64,000 bases of DNA from DASUPK01 sp963833375. GTDB taxonomy: Bacteria; Actinomycetota; Thermoleophilia; Solirubrobacterales; 70-9. Position numbers and translations under genes: made by a program. Below, piece after piece: positions 18,222-27,637 of this stretch; the first letter of the stretch is position 1, and every line of letters begins with the position of its first letter. The notes beneath the pieces are model-generated. The model was not told the DNA's origin, did not search any database, and was given only the letters and a program-made list of their open reading frames with translations. The stretch spans positions 930,001-994,000 of the forward strand of contig CAWHXR010000001.1 in the NCBI GenBank assembly GCA_963833375.1, given 5' to 3'.

Positions 18222-19229
18222 ATGTCGGACGTTGCCGCTGGAGTGACAGCGCCCCCTACCGGCCCGTCTACTGCATCGGGGCGGGCCACGCCCGCTTCGT
18301 CCCGTCCGCGCGCGCCCCTCGCCGAGGCCATCCAGCCCGTCGAGCACGAGACCCGCGACCGGATCATCACCGGCCTGCTCACCGTGATCCCCTTCCTGAT
18401 GCTCGGCTTCGTCGTCTGGCAGCTCTGGGGCGGCTGGCTTCGCTGGAGCGACCTGGTCGTCTTCGGGCTGATCTACATCCCGACGGGTCTCGGGATCACG
18501 GTCGGCTTCCACCGACTCTTCACGCACCGGAGCTTCAAGGTCGGCCCCAGGACGCGGGCCGTGATCGGCGTCCTCGGCTCCGCGGCGATCGAAGGGCCGC
18601 TGATCTCTTGGGTCGCCGACCACCGCAAGCACCACGCCTTCTCGGACCAGGAGGGCGATCCCCACAGCCCGCACGTCGGGCACGGGGAGGGCGTGCTGGC
18701 GCAGTTCAAGGGTTTCTTCCACGCCCACCTCGGCTGGCTCTTCATCCATACCCAGCGCGGCTCCAAGGTCCGCTTCGCGCCGGACCTGTTGAAGGACCCC
18801 GTCACCCGCTTCATCGACCGGACCTTCCTGCTCTGGGCGGTAGCCGGCCTGGCGATCCCGTTCGGGCTCGGCGTCGCGATCGGCGGCACTGCGATCGCGG
18901 GCGTCACCGGCCTGCTCTGGGGCGGAGCGGTGCGGATCTTCGTCCTGCATCACGTCACCTACTCGATCAACTCCCTCTGCCACATGTTCGGCAAGCGGGA
19001 CTTCGAGACGACCGACGAGTCCCGCAACCTCGCCTGGCTCGCCCTGCCGACCCTCGGTGAGGCCTGGCACAACAGCCACCACGCCTTCCCGACCTCCGCG
19101 GTCCACGGCATGAAGAGGCGGCAGATCGACCCGTCCGCCGCCGTCATCTGGACGCTCGAGAAGCTCGGCCTCGCCTGGGATGTCGTCCGGATCGCGCCGG
19201 AGCGCCAGGCCGCCAAGGCAGCCACCTGA
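18222..19229 (+). CDS. Acyl-CoA/acyl-lipid delta-9 desaturase
   Basis: A 335-residue membrane di-iron desaturase. The three histidine boxes are present: HRLFTH, HRKHH (in WVADHRKHHAFSD) and HNSHH (in GEAWHNSHHAFP). Hydrophobic pairs flank them. AAGGAG lies 6 nt before ATG 18222. It should place a double bond in acyl chains at the membrane. It lies opposite the cyclopropane synthase and may supply its unsaturated substrate. Confidence 0.9.
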   Translation: MSDVAAGVTAPPTGPSTASGRATPASSRPRAPLAEAIQPVEHETRDRIITGLLTVIPFLMLGFVVWQLWGGWLRWSDLVVFGLIYIPTGLGITVGFHRLFTHRSFKVGPRTRAVIGVLGSAAIEGPLISWVADHRKHHAFSDQEGDPHSPHVGHGEGVLAQFKGFFHAHLGWLFIHTQRGSKVRFAPDLLKDPVTRFIDRTFLLWAVAGLAIPFGLGVAIGGTAIAGVTGLLWGGAVRIFVLHHVTYSINSLCHMFGKRDFETTDESRNLAWLALPTLGEAWHNSHHAFPTSAVHGMKRRQIDPSAAVIWTLEKLGLAWDVVRIAPERQAAKAAT

Positions 19230-19233
19230 GCGA

Positions 19234-20571
19234 ATGAGTGGCGCCGTGTCCCGGCGTCCCGTCTCCGCCCTGGTCGCTGTCGCGGCCGCCCTCGCCGGTT
19301 TCGTGCCGATCGCCTGCGGAGGCGGCGACAACAAGGTCACGAGCGTGCAGGCCGTGGACGCCGACTGCGGCGACGTCCTGTACTCCGGCAGCGGCACCGC
19401 CTCCAAGCTGATCGTCTCCGACCTGCCGCTGCAGGGCGATTCCGCCGAGCGCTCCAAGCAGATGAACGACGCGATCGTCCAGGAGCTGGCCCGGAAGGGC
19501 TGGCAGGCGGGCGACACCCAGGTCGCCTTCCAGGCCTGCGACGACTCGCTCGCGTCGACCGGCGAGTGGGACGAGAACCTCTGCCGCTCGAACGCCGACG
19601 CGTACGCGAGCGATCCCGACGTGATCGGGGTGATCGGCACCTACAACTCCGGCTGCGCGGCGGTCGAGATCCCGATCCTCAACAAGGCGCCGGGCGGCGG
19701 TCTGGCGATGGTCTCGCCCGGCAACACGCTGGTCTGCCTGACCGAGTCGGGCAGCATCTGCAAGTCGAACGAGCCGGACGTCTACTACCCGTCCGGCCAG
19801 CGCAACTACATCCGCGTCGTCCCGAACGACGCCGTCCAGAGCGCCGGGCTCGCCACCTTCGCCAACGAGTCGGGGATCCGCAAGCCCTTCGTCCTCGTCG
19901 CCGCCAAGGACCCCACCAGCAAGGGGCAGGCCGACACCTTCCAGGGCGCGGCCATGAAGCTCGGGATGCAGATCGCCGGCGTCGCGGAGTGGAACCAGAA
20001 GGCGAAGAGCTACACCGACCTGATGAACCAGGTGAGGGCGTCCGGGGCCGACGCCGTCCTGCTCGCCGGACTGCTCGAGCAGAACGGTGCGCAGATCATC
20101 AAGGACAAGGTCTCGGTTCTCGGCCCCAACGACGCCGCGGTCAAGCTGCTCGCCCCCGACGGATTCGCACAGCAGGCCACGATCGACCGGGCCGGCCCAG
20201 CCTCCAAAGGCATGTTCGTCAGCCTGCCGGGCAAGGTGCCGAGCAGCCTCACCGGCGCGGGCTCGGCCTTCGTCAAGGAGATCAAGGCCCAGGTCGGCGG
20301 CGAGCCACTGGAGGTCTTCGCTCCCTACGCGGGCCAGGCCGCCGAGGTGCTGATCCCCGCGATCCAGTCGGGCGATGGCACCAGGGCCGGCGTGATCAAG
20401 TCGCTCTTCAAGACACACGTCAACGACGGGATCGTCGGCAGCTTCGAGATCACGCCCAGCGGCGATCCCAGCCCCGCCCCGATCAGCGTCTCCCGGGCCG
20501 CCGACGCATTCCAGCTCGCCAAGACGATCACACCGCTGCCGCAGCTGATCGCCGCCGCCCGCGGCGGCTGA
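19234..20571 (+). CDS. Branched-chain amino acid-type ABC transporter substrate-binding lipoprotein
   Basis: A 445-residue periplasmic-binding-fold protein (Leu/Ile/Val-binding, type 1). The signal peptide ends in a lipobox-like PIACGGG. Landmarks: VIGVIGTYNSGCAAVEIPILNKA, VSPGNT, YIRVVPND and ADAVLLAGL. No permease or ATPase is nearby, so it is an orphan binding protein. It starts 4 nt after the desaturase stop; co-transcription is likely but no functional link is evident. Confidence 0.8.
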   Translation: MSGAVSRRPVSALVAVAAALAGFVPIACGGGDNKVTSVQAVDADCGDVLYSGSGTASKLIVSDLPLQGDSAERSKQMNDAIVQELARKGWQAGDTQVAFQACDDSLASTGEWDENLCRSNADAYASDPDVIGVIGTYNSGCAAVEIPILNKAPGGGLAMVSPGNTLVCLTESGSICKSNEPDVYYPSGQRNYIRVVPNDAVQSAGLATFANESGIRKPFVLVAAKDPTSKGQADTFQGAAMKLGMQIAGVAEWNQKAKSYTDLMNQVRASGADAVLLAGLLEQNGAQIIKDKVSVLGPNDAAVKLLAPDGFAQQATIDRAGPASKGMFVSLPGKVPSSLTGAGSAFVKEIKAQVGGEPLEVFAPYAGQAAEVLIPAIQSGDGTRAGVIKSLFKTHVNDGIVGSFEITPSGDPSPAPISVSRAADAFQLAKTITPLPQLIAAARGG

Positions 20572-20622
20572 CTACGCCCAACTCCCGCCTCACGGGCGCC
20601 TCTGGCCCGATCGCGGCGCCCG

Positions 20623-21708
20623 TCAGCAGCGGTGGATGGCTGCGGCGCTCTGCACCACTTGGAAGGCTGAGCCGGGAATCGCCTTGAGCTGATCGAGGTT
20701 CTCGTCGGACCAGCGCCGATCCGAGGTGCCGGAGAAGAACCAGTTCGAGCCGTTGTCCGCGACGATCAGCCCGTACCGCTTCAGGGCCGCGGCGATCGCA
20801 TGCGCCGGTCCGGTGATGCCGGAGACGTCGTAGCCCGCCGCCAGGCGCAGCCGCAGCCCCATCGGCGGCGCGCTCGGGTTGTTGCTGTCGCCGGCGCAGT
20901 GCGAGGCGGGATGGACCCAGGCGTCCTGGGTCGAGTCGACGGTGACGCGGAAGGCGTGGTTGATGTGGCCGGACGCGGCTTCGTCGTAGCGGGCGAGCCC
21001 GGGGAAGATCGGCAAGCCGGCGGCATCGGCGGAGGTGAACCCCTCCGGCCGGAGAGCGGCTGAGCGCAGGTCCCAGATGACGCCCGAGTCCGCGTTCCAG
21101 TGGGGCTTGGTTGATGCGAGGGTGCTCCGCAGATGCGAGGGCGCGCGCCAGCGCGACCCGTGAGAAGTCGGAGGACCGACCCGTCTTGTGATCGCGAAGG
21201 CCCGGTAGAGCTCGTAGAGCCTGCAGCGGGCCCGATCCACGGTGAGCACGTGCCGGTCGCCGTCCGCCCCCGGCCCTCCCTCCACCAGCGACTTGAAGGG
21301 CACGCGATAGGCGCCGTGGTCGGACTCGCCTCCGTAGGCGGTGAAGTTGACCTTGGTCCGCTTCTGCTTCTTGCCGACGACGGAGTACGGGAAGCCGTAC
21401 TCGCGGGGCGAGCCGAAGTCGGGGTGGAGGAAGTCGCCGCCGTGCGCGTCGATGTAGGCGATGTAGCTGGCCGAGTTGGGATCGAGCGGCGCCGAGGAGA
21501 CGTCCTGGTTCCAGGCCGACTCCTCTCCGACCGAGGGCGCGCTCGGCCCGGCGGAGGCGGCCGGGAAGACGTGACAGCCGCCCAGGGTGGGGTAGGGGCC
21601 GCGTGGCGGCTTTCCGTGATGGTGCTTCTTGGCGAGGCCGATCCCCACACCCGTCAGCATCACCGCGAGCGCCACCGCGGTTGAGATCTTCCATGGCAAG
21701 GAGCGCAT
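20623..21708 (-). CDS. Secreted hypothetical protein
   Basis: About 361 residues starting MRSLPWKISTAVALAVM, a signal peptide or membrane anchor, then a His/Lys/Gly stretch. The mature part has repeated Trp-rich beta motifs (SAWNQDVSSAPLDPNS, AWVHPASHCAGDSNNP, NGSNWFFSG). Such proteins occur in soil actinobacteria and fungi without an assigned function. A carbohydrate- or wall-associated role is only a guess. Confidence 0.6.
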   Translation of the reverse strand: MRSLPWKISTAVALAVMLTGVGIGLAKKHHHGKPPRGPYPTLGGCHVFPAASAGPSAPSVGEESAWNQDVSSAPLDPNSASYIAYIDAHGGDFLHPDFGSPREYGFPYSVVGKKQKRTKVNFTAYGGESDHGAYRVPFKSLVEGGPGADGDRHVLTVDRARCRLYELYRAFAITRRVGPPTSHGSRWRAPSHLRSTLASTKPHWNADSGVIWDLRSAALRPEGFTSADAAGLPIFPGLARYDEAASGHINHAFRVTVDSTQDAWVHPASHCAGDSNNPSAPPMGLRLRLAAGYDVSGITGPAHAIAAALKRYGLIVADNGSNWFFSGTSDRRWSDENLDQLKAIPGSAFQVVQSAAAIHRC

Positions 21709-21749
21709 CGGATCGATCGTAGTCACGGTTTCGGGGGGCGGCTCAGACA

Positions 21750-22193
21750 GTGGATACGTGGTTTGCTTTGCAGGTGACCTGGCAGACCGAGGCACGAGCC
21801 GAGACTGGTGCCGACCCGGCCCGCGTCTGGGAGCTGTGGCAGGACCCGGCCAGGTGGCCGGATTGGAACGATGAGATCAGATCGGGAACGCTGGAGGGGT
21901 CCTTTCAGGTCGGCTCCGCGGCGCTGATCAAGCCGAAGGGCTTCCCGGCGCTTCGCTTCCGCTTCGTCGCCATCGAGCCGGGCCGGCTGCTCACCTCGGA
22001 GGCCCGCCTGCCGGGTGTCCGTTTGCGTCATGACCACCTGGTCGAACGCAATGGCGAGAGAACCGTGATCTGCAATCGCATGTACCTGCTCGGTCCTGCC
22101 GCTCGGCTCTGGGGAGCGCTTTACGGTTGGCGCCTGCGCCGCTCAGTGCGCGGATTCGTCAAGCGCGAGCGCGAACTCGCCGAAGTCGCCTGA
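21750..22193 (+). CDS. SRPBCC (START-like) domain protein
   Basis: A 147-residue polyketide cyclase/dehydrase-type fold: VWELWQDPARWPDWNDEIR at the start, strands through the middle, and a long C-terminal helix (RSVRGFVKRERELAEV). It would hold a hydrophobic ligand in a helix-grip cavity. GTG 21774 is an alternative start. It is divergent from the secreted-protein gene, with the MarR-MFS pair 137 nt downstream. Confidence 0.7.
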   Translation: MDTWFALQVTWQTEARAETGADPARVWELWQDPARWPDWNDEIRSGTLEGSFQVGSAALIKPKGFPALRFRFVAIEPGRLLTSEARLPGVRLRHDHLVERNGERTVICNRMYLLGPAARLWGALYGWRLRRSVRGFVKRERELAEVA

Positions 22194-22312
22194 CCGGTCG
22201 AGCTGAAACGGGGGTGGGGGTCTTGGGGACTCGCCGTCGTGCTGGTGGTGAGGATCGGGGTGACTGGCCCTCCTTCGCCGACCTCGAGGGAAGCGGTGGA
22301 GGAGGAAATGGT

Positions 22313-22331
22313 TTGCTACGCTAATTAGCAA
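22313..22331. promoter_or_regulatory. Palindromic operator candidate at the MarR start
   Basis: TTGCTACGCTAATTAGCAA contains arms TTGCTA / TAGCAA and a perfect inner palindrome GCTAATTAGC (22320-22329). It ends at the A of the marR ATG. AT-rich palindromes of this size are typical MarR-family sites, and this position would block transcription of the marR-MFS pair. No Shine-Dalgarno lies at normal distance, which hints at a leaderless start. Confidence 0.5.
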
Positions 22332-22777
22332 TGCGAACTATTCCGGCAGCCAACCAAGCCAGGGAGGTCCAGGAGGAGCTCGCCCCGCGCCTGCGCTGGG
22401 CGATCACGCGAATGGCGAGGCGGCTACGCCAGGAGGCGGGGACCGACCTCGGCCCCTCGCAGGTCGCCGCGCTCGCGACGATCGAGCGACACGGCCCGCT
22501 CTCGCCGAGCGAACTCGCCGAGCGGGAGCGGATCAAGCGCCCCACCGCGACCCGGATCGTCGGCCACCTTGAGGCGGCGGGGCTGGTGGAGAGGGTCAAG
22601 GACCCGGAGGACGGCCGCGCCTCGATCCTGAGCGCGACCGGGGAGGCAAAGACGCTGCTGAAGCGCCTGCGCGCCCGCAAGACGGCCTACCTCGCCAGAC
22701 GACTCGCCGTGATGGATGCCGAGGACCGCCGCACGCTGGAGCGCGCGGCCGAGCTGCTGGAGGGGATGCTCGAATGA
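22331..22777 (+). CDS. MarR-family transcriptional regulator
   Basis: A 148-residue winged-helix regulator. The recognition helix region is LSPSELAERERIKRPTATRIVGHLE and the wing is RVKDPEDGRASILSATG. It overlaps the MFS gene by 4 nt, so it most likely represses itself and the transporter and is released by the exported compound or a relative. A palindrome overlaps its start codon. Confidence 0.88.
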   Translation: MRTIPAANQAREVQEELAPRLRWAITRMARRLRQEAGTDLGPSQVAALATIERHGPLSPSELAERERIKRPTATRIVGHLEAAGLVERVKDPEDGRASILSATGEAKTLLKRLRARKTAYLARRLAVMDAEDRRTLERAAELLEGMLE

Positions 22778-24012
22778 CGGAGGCGCTCGGCCGCTCCTTC
22801 GCCAGTCTCAGCATCCCGAACTTCCGCCGCTACTTCACCGGACAGCTGGTCTCGCTGTCCGGCAACTGGATGCAGATGATCGCCGAGATGTGGGTGGTGC
22901 TCTCGCTCACCGGCAGCGGCCTGGCCGTCGGCACGACCACCGCTCTCCAGTTCCTCCCGATGCTGATCTTCGGCGCCTGGGGCGGGCTGATCGCCGACCG
23001 CGTGCCGAAGCGGCGGCTGCTGCTCCTCACCCAGGGGCTGCACATGATCGCGCCGCTCTCGATGCTCGCCCTCTCCCTCGAGGGCGTGCTCGTCCCCTGG
23101 GTGGTCTTCGCCCTCGTCTTCGTCCGTGGCTGCGTCAACGCCGTCGACTATCCGACCCGCCAGGCCTTCGTGATGGAGATGGTGGGCAGCGACCGGGTGG
23201 TCAACGCGGTCAGCCTGAACAGCGTGCTCGTCCACGGCGCGCGCGTGATCGGCCCGGCGTTCGCCGGCATCCTGATCGCGACGATCGGCGTGGAACCCTG
23301 CTTCGCGCTCAATGCGGCGAGCTTCGCCTTCATGATCTGGGTCCTCGCCGGGATGGACACCGAGCGGCTGCAGCCCTCTGAAACCGCCCCGCGAGAGCCC
23401 GGTGCGGTGCGCGCGGGCCTGCGCTACGTCCGCGGCGCGCCGGAACTCTGGATCCCCCTCGGCCTGATGGCCATCGTGGGGACTCTCGGCTACAACTTCC
23501 AGGCCGTCCTCCCGCTGCTCGCCCGCTTCACCTTCCACGGCGGTCCCGACACCTACGCTGTGCTGGTCGGCGCGATGGGACTTGGAGCGATCGTCGGCGC
23601 GCTGATCAACGGCGCTCGCGGTTCCGTCACCCCGCTGCTCCTGGTGAGCGCCGCGTTCGTCTTCGGAGTGCTCTCGCTGCTGGCGGCCGGGGCGCCCACC
23701 CTGGCCCTCGAGGTCCTCGCGCTCGCCCCACTCGGGGCGGCCACCGTGACGCTCGCCGCGAGCGTCAACTCCTCGCTCCAGCTTGCCTCGGAGCCCAGCA
23801 TGCGCGGCCGGGTGATGGCCCTCTATTCGATCGTCTTCCTCGGCTCGACGGCAATCGGCGGGCCGCTCTCCGGCTGGCTCTCGCAGGCGGTCGATCCGCG
23901 AGCTGCGCTGGTGATGGCGGGGATCGCGGCGATTGTCGGCGGGCTGCTGGCGCGGGTCGCCTTCGACCGGGTGGCGCGCATTCCGGTCGACGCGTCGCCG
24001 CATCCGGCCTAG
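22774..24012 (+). CDS. MFS transporter (efflux type)
   Basis: A 412-residue protein with about twelve membrane helices. The MFS motif A between helices 2 and 3 is degenerate (WGGLIADRVPKRRLLL), and the second half repeats it weakly. The layout fits the enterobactin exporter EntS / MFS-3 group. Its ATG overlaps the marR stop (ATGA), so the two are translationally coupled. The substrate is unknown, probably a drug-like small molecule. Confidence 0.82.
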   Translation: MTEALGRSFASLSIPNFRRYFTGQLVSLSGNWMQMIAEMWVVLSLTGSGLAVGTTTALQFLPMLIFGAWGGLIADRVPKRRLLLLTQGLHMIAPLSMLALSLEGVLVPWVVFALVFVRGCVNAVDYPTRQAFVMEMVGSDRVVNAVSLNSVLVHGARVIGPAFAGILIATIGVEPCFALNAASFAFMIWVLAGMDTERLQPSETAPREPGAVRAGLRYVRGAPELWIPLGLMAIVGTLGYNFQAVLPLLARFTFHGGPDTYAVLVGAMGLGAIVGALINGARGSVTPLLLVSAAFVFGVLSLLAAGAPTLALEVLALAPLGAATVTLAASVNSSLQLASEPSMRGRVMALYSIVFLGSTAIGGPLSGWLSQAVDPRAALVMAGIAAIVGGLLARVAFDRVARIPVDASPHPA

Positions 24013-24082
24013 TGACGCGGTCGACATAGCCGGGGAAACTACGGATGGACGGAGCTGCGGCCACTGATTAGAGTGCGCCGCC

Positions 24083-25441
24083 ATGGCGGACCTCTCAGGG
24101 CTCTCAATCCGCGGGCGGGTGGCCACCGCAAGCGACTCCGACTGGGACGAGGCGCGGCAGGCCTGGAACCTGGCTGCGGACCAGCAGCCGTCAGCGGTCG
24201 CCTTCGTGGAGAGCGCGGATGACGTCGCGAAGGTGGTCACGTTCGCGCGGGAGAACGATCTGAAGGTGGCGGGCCAGGGCACCGGTCACGGAGCGGTGGC
24301 GCTCGGGCCACTCGACGACGTGGTCTTGATCAAGACCGAGCGCATGCGCGGCGTCGAGATCGAGGAGAACAAGGCGCGCGCCGAGGCGGGGGCGCTCGCT
24401 CTGGACGTGGGCCAGGCCGCGTTCGACACGGGACAATCCTCCATGCCTGGCACCTCCCCCAACGTGGGCGTGGTGGGGTACACGCTCGGCGGTGGGCTGA
24501 GCTGGTTCGGTCGCAAGCACGGGTGGGCCTGCAACAGGGTGACCGCCATCGAGCTGGTGACGGCCAACGGGGAGGCACACACGGTCGACGCGGGGAGCGA
24601 TCCGGACCTCTTCTGGGCGCTGCGCGGGGGCGGGGGCGGCTACGCGATCGTCACCGCGCTCCATGTCGAGCTGCTGCCGATCTCAGAGGCATACGCGGGC
24701 GCCCTGCTGTTCCCGGCCGAGGTCGGAGCGGACGGTGTGCGCAGCTATCGCGACTGGACCGCAAGCGCACCCGAGGAGGTCAGCAGCATGATGCGCCTCC
24801 TCCACCTGCCGCCGATTCCCGACGTCCCGGAGCCGCTCCGGGGCCAGAAGCTGCTGGCGATCACCGCGGCCTGCATCGGCAGCCAGGAGGAGGGGGAGAA
24901 GACGATTGCGCCTCTGCGCGAGATCGGCGAGCCGGTGATGGACACCTTCGCACAGGTCCCGACTCCGGCGCTCAGCCAGATCGCCATGGACCCCGAGCCG
25001 CCTGTGCCCGGTCTCGGCCACCACGCGATCCTCAACGAGGTCCCCGATGACGCGATCGACGCCTTCGTCGGCGTCGCCGGTCCGGAGTCGGGCTCGCCGC
25101 TTCTGCTCGCGGAGCTCCGCCATCTCGGAGGCGCCCTGGCGCGTCCGGCCGAGAACGGCGGCGCGCTGGACAAGCTCGACGCCGAATTCGCGATGCTCGG
25201 GCTCGGCATGCTGATGGACCCGGCGATGCGAGAGCCCATCGAATCCCACCTGGACAAGCTCACGGATGCGATGAAGCCATGGACGGCGCCAGGCGGCTAC
25301 TTCAACTACGCCGAGCGACCCTGCGACGTCGACGCGATCCTGCCGGAGGAGACGTGCAAGCGTCTCGCTCACATAAAGCGGAGCTGGGACCCCGACGGGC
25401 TCATCGTGGCGAATCACCTGGTCGCACTGGAGCCGGCGTAG
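24083..25441 (+). CDS. FAD-linked oxidase, berberine-bridge-enzyme type
   Basis: A 452-residue protein with a PCMH FAD-binding domain. GQGTGHGA carries the His normally linked covalently to FAD; GYTLGGGLSWFGRKHGWACNRV is the flavin-binding stretch. The C-terminal BBE segment (GGYFNYAERP...LAHIKRSWDPDGLI) is complete. It should oxidise a small organic substrate with oxygen. The last 41 nt overlap the convergent hydrolase gene. Confidence 0.87.
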   Translation: MADLSGLSIRGRVATASDSDWDEARQAWNLAADQQPSAVAFVESADDVAKVVTFARENDLKVAGQGTGHGAVALGPLDDVVLIKTERMRGVEIEENKARAEAGALALDVGQAAFDTGQSSMPGTSPNVGVVGYTLGGGLSWFGRKHGWACNRVTAIELVTANGEAHTVDAGSDPDLFWALRGGGGGYAIVTALHVELLPISEAYAGALLFPAEVGADGVRSYRDWTASAPEEVSSMMRLLHLPPIPDVPEPLRGQKLLAITAACIGSQEEGEKTIAPLREIGEPVMDTFAQVPTPALSQIAMDPEPPVPGLGHHAILNEVPDDAIDAFVGVAGPESGSPLLLAELRHLGGALARPAENGGALDKLDAEFAMLGLGMLMDPAMREPIESHLDKLTDAMKPWTAPGGYFNYAERPCDVDAILPEETCKRLAHIKRSWDPDGLIVANHLVALEPA

Positions 25442-26384
25442 GTCCCGGCCGCTGGCGTCGCGGCGAGCGCGCGCCGACGATCTGCCCCCACTCGGAGTCC
25501 TCGATCAGACCAGGCTCGGTCGAGTCGAGCCAGTCGAGCAGGGCGTCGCTCAGCCCCTCCGGATCCTCGAGGTTGGGGAAGTGTGCTGCCCGCCGCAGCG
25601 TGACGAAGCGGCTGTTGGGGATGCGCTCGTGCGCGGCGAGCCCATGGCGCATCGGGATGGTGTTGTCGCGCTCGCCCCAGACGATCAGGGTGGGGAGCTC
25701 GCCGAGCAGATAGAGCCGGTCCATGGCGCTGACGTGTTGGCCGCGCACGTCGATCACCGAGCGCAGCGTCTGCAAGAACGCTCGGCGGGCCGCGGCCTGC
25801 TGCAGCGGCCGCACGGCACGGGCCACCGCCTGGAGGTAGACGCCCTTGCGGTTGCCGCGCGCCCTCATCCGCTCGCCCGCCTGGTCGATCGAGGCTCGCA
25901 CCCGGCGGTTGGCGACCAGCCAGATCCCGGCTGCCGCGCCCGGAAGCGCGGCGCCGCGAAGCATCGGGCTCACATCGTGGCCGAGGCCGCCGCTGGAGAT
26001 CAGGGCGAGGCGCTCGACTCGCTGGGGGAACTGGTAGAAGAACTGCATTGCGACCCCGCCGCCCAAGGAGTGGCCCACGACGGTGGCGCGGTCGATCCCG
26101 ATGGTGGTGAGCAGGTCCCGGATGCTGCATGCGTGCGCGCCCAGGGAGTAGTCGCCGCGCACCGCGGCCGAGTCGCCATGGCCGAGCAGGTCGGGCGCGA
26201 CCACCGTGTAGCGATCGGCCAGCCGGAGTGCGACCCTCTCCCAGTGGCGGGAGGAGTTGACCATCCCGTGGATCAGGACGACCGGGGGCCCGTCGCCGGC
26301 GATCCGGTAGATGACGCGGTGGCCATGGAGCTCGATCTCCCACTCGTCGAAGATCAGCCCTGAAGGCGGGCCCCCTGGGGTCAT
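25401..26384 (-). CDS. Alpha/beta hydrolase
   Basis: A 327-residue alpha/beta hydrolase. VVLIHGMVNSSRHW is the oxyanion region, VVGHSLGGGVAMQF the nucleophile elbow, IVWGERDNTIP the acid site, and RAAHFPNLEDP the catalytic His. The C-terminal tail of about 35 residues is Arg/Pro-rich and lies over the end of the FAD oxidase gene, so it may be an extension without function. The substrate is unknown. Confidence 0.82.
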   Translation of the reverse strand: MTPGGPPSGLIFDEWEIELHGHRVIYRIAGDGPPVVLIHGMVNSSRHWERVALRLADRYTVVAPDLLGHGDSAAVRGDYSLGAHACSIRDLLTTIGIDRATVVGHSLGGGVAMQFFYQFPQRVERLALISSGGLGHDVSPMLRGAALPGAAAGIWLVANRRVRASIDQAGERMRARGNRKGVYLQAVARAVRPLQQAAARRAFLQTLRSVIDVRGQHVSAMDRLYLLGELPTLIVWGERDNTIPMRHGLAAHERIPNSRFVTLRRAAHFPNLEDPEGLSDALLDWLDSTEPGLIEDSEWGQIVGARSPRRQRPGPTPAPVRPGDSPR

Positions 26385-26423
26385 TGACTCACCCTAGAGG
26401 AACGGACGAATCCACCCCGAGCG

Positions 26424-26660
26424 AAGACCGACCGCCATCCATGGCGGCCGGTCTTTACAAATAGGCCCCGTCAGGACGGGCAGGGGTACGTCTCGGGGGC
26501 CTTACTTGGGGGGTATGTAGTGGATCCAGGCGACGGGAGGCGCCTTGCGGCAAACGCCTGGGTCCTATGAGCCGAGAGGCGGTGGTGGGCGTCCGGCCCA
26601 GCACCAATTCTCCCGACCCAGGGAGTATCGATCCAGGCCTGGGGTTAGGCAATACCGAAA
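26424..26660. ncRNA. Structured intergenic region, possible RNA
   Basis: The 320 nt between the hydrolase start and the ppx stop hold no gene but several strong hairpins in a row. 26426-26453 is a 13-bp stem with one mismatch followed by TTT. GGATCCAGGCG (26522-26532) pairs with CGCCTGGGTCC (26555-26565). GGTGGTGGG (26581-26589) pairs with CCCAGCACC (26597-26605), one mismatch. CTCCC/GGGAG (26610-26625) closes a third. It could be an independent RNA or a leader of the minus-strand hydrolase. I do not recognise a known riboswitch class. Confidence 0.35.
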
Positions 26661-26704
26661 ACTGGGGTGATCAGCCCGATCGCTACGAAGTGGCCAAAGG
26701 GCCG

Positions 26705-27637
26705 TCAGGCCGGCGCCATCGCGGCGGAGAGAGCCGAGCCGTGGAGGATGTCGAGCTCGGAGACCTCGATCTCCTCGAGGCCGAAGGCCCTCATCACCTG
26801 AACCAGGATCACGGTGCCGGCGACGATCGTCGGGGCGCGTCCCGGATGGAGCCCGGGCACGCGCAGGCGCTCGGCGAGCGGCATTGACGAAAGCCGGCTG
26901 AGCATGCGCTGGATCGGCTGAAGGCCCAAGCGGTAGCCGTGGACGCGCCCGGGGTCGTACGGCTCGAGCTTCTGGTCTATCGCGGCCAGAGACGTCGGGG
27001 TGCCGGCGACGCCGATCGCCCGCACCGGCTTTCCCGGCTCGGCCTCGATCGCCCGCTCGATCAGGTTGCGGATGTCGGCCGCGAGATCCTCGAGCTCGTG
27101 GGGGTGGGGCGGATCCGAGGTCAGATGGCGCTCGGACTGGCGGATGGTCCCGGCCTGCATCGAGGCATGGAAGCCGACCTCGCTGCCGGAACCGACGATC
27201 AGCTCGGTCGATCCGCCGCCGATGTCGAATACCAGGGTCGTCTCTTCCTCGGTGGGGCGGTGAGAGGTCGCGCCGAGATAGGTGAGGCGGGCCTCCTCCT
27301 CGCCCGTCAGCAGGCGCGCGTCGAGGTCGAAGCGCTCGCGCAGCTCCGCGATGAAGGCCTCGCCGTTGACCGCGTCACGGACCGCGCTGGTCGCGATCGA
27401 CATCACTCGCTCGGCGCCCATCTCCTCGTAGCGCGCCTTGTAGTCCGCGATCACCGAGCAGACGTCCTCGACGGCCTCCGAGCAGATCAGGCCGGTGTGG
27501 TCGACGCCCCGGCCCATGTTGGTCACCGTGGTTCGACGCTCGACCTCGCTGACGCCCGTCCCGTCGACATCGGCGATCAGCAGCCGGGTGGAGTTCGTGC
27601 CGATGTCGATGACGGCGACGCGCATCGCGGCAGTCAT
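26705..27637 (-). CDS. Exopolyphosphatase Ppx/GppA family
   Basis: About 310 residues of the sugar-kinase/Hsp70-like ATPase fold. AVIDIGTNSTRLLIAD is the phosphate-1 motif, the catalytic Glu region is SIATSAVRDAVNG, VFDIGGGSTELIVG is phosphate-2, and AIGVAGTPTSLAAID is the adenosine motif. It should hydrolyse polyphosphate or pppGpp. It is the short, single-module form common in actinobacteria. ATG 27637 has GGAGG upstream; ATG 27625 is an alternative. Confidence 0.88.
   Translation of the reverse strand: MTAAMRVAVIDIGTNSTRLLIADVDGTGVSEVERRTTVTNMGRGVDHTGLICSEAVEDVCSVIADYKARYEEMGAERVMSIATSAVRDAVNGEAFIAELRERFDLDARLLTGEEEARLTYLGATSHRPTEEETTLVFDIGGGSTELIVGSGSEVGFHASMQAGTIRQSERHLTSDPPHPHELEDLAADIRNLIERAIEAEPGKPVRAIGVAGTPTSLAAIDQKLEPYDPGRVHGYRLGLQPIQRMLSRLSSMPLAERLRVPGLHPGRAPTIVAGTVILVQVMRAFGLEEIEVSELDILHGSALSAAMAPA

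Noticed and set aside
26424..26660. A cobalamin, c-di-GMP or c-di-AMP riboswitch
   Set aside because: Compared by eye with the conserved cores of these classes; only short chance matches such as GGCAAAC.
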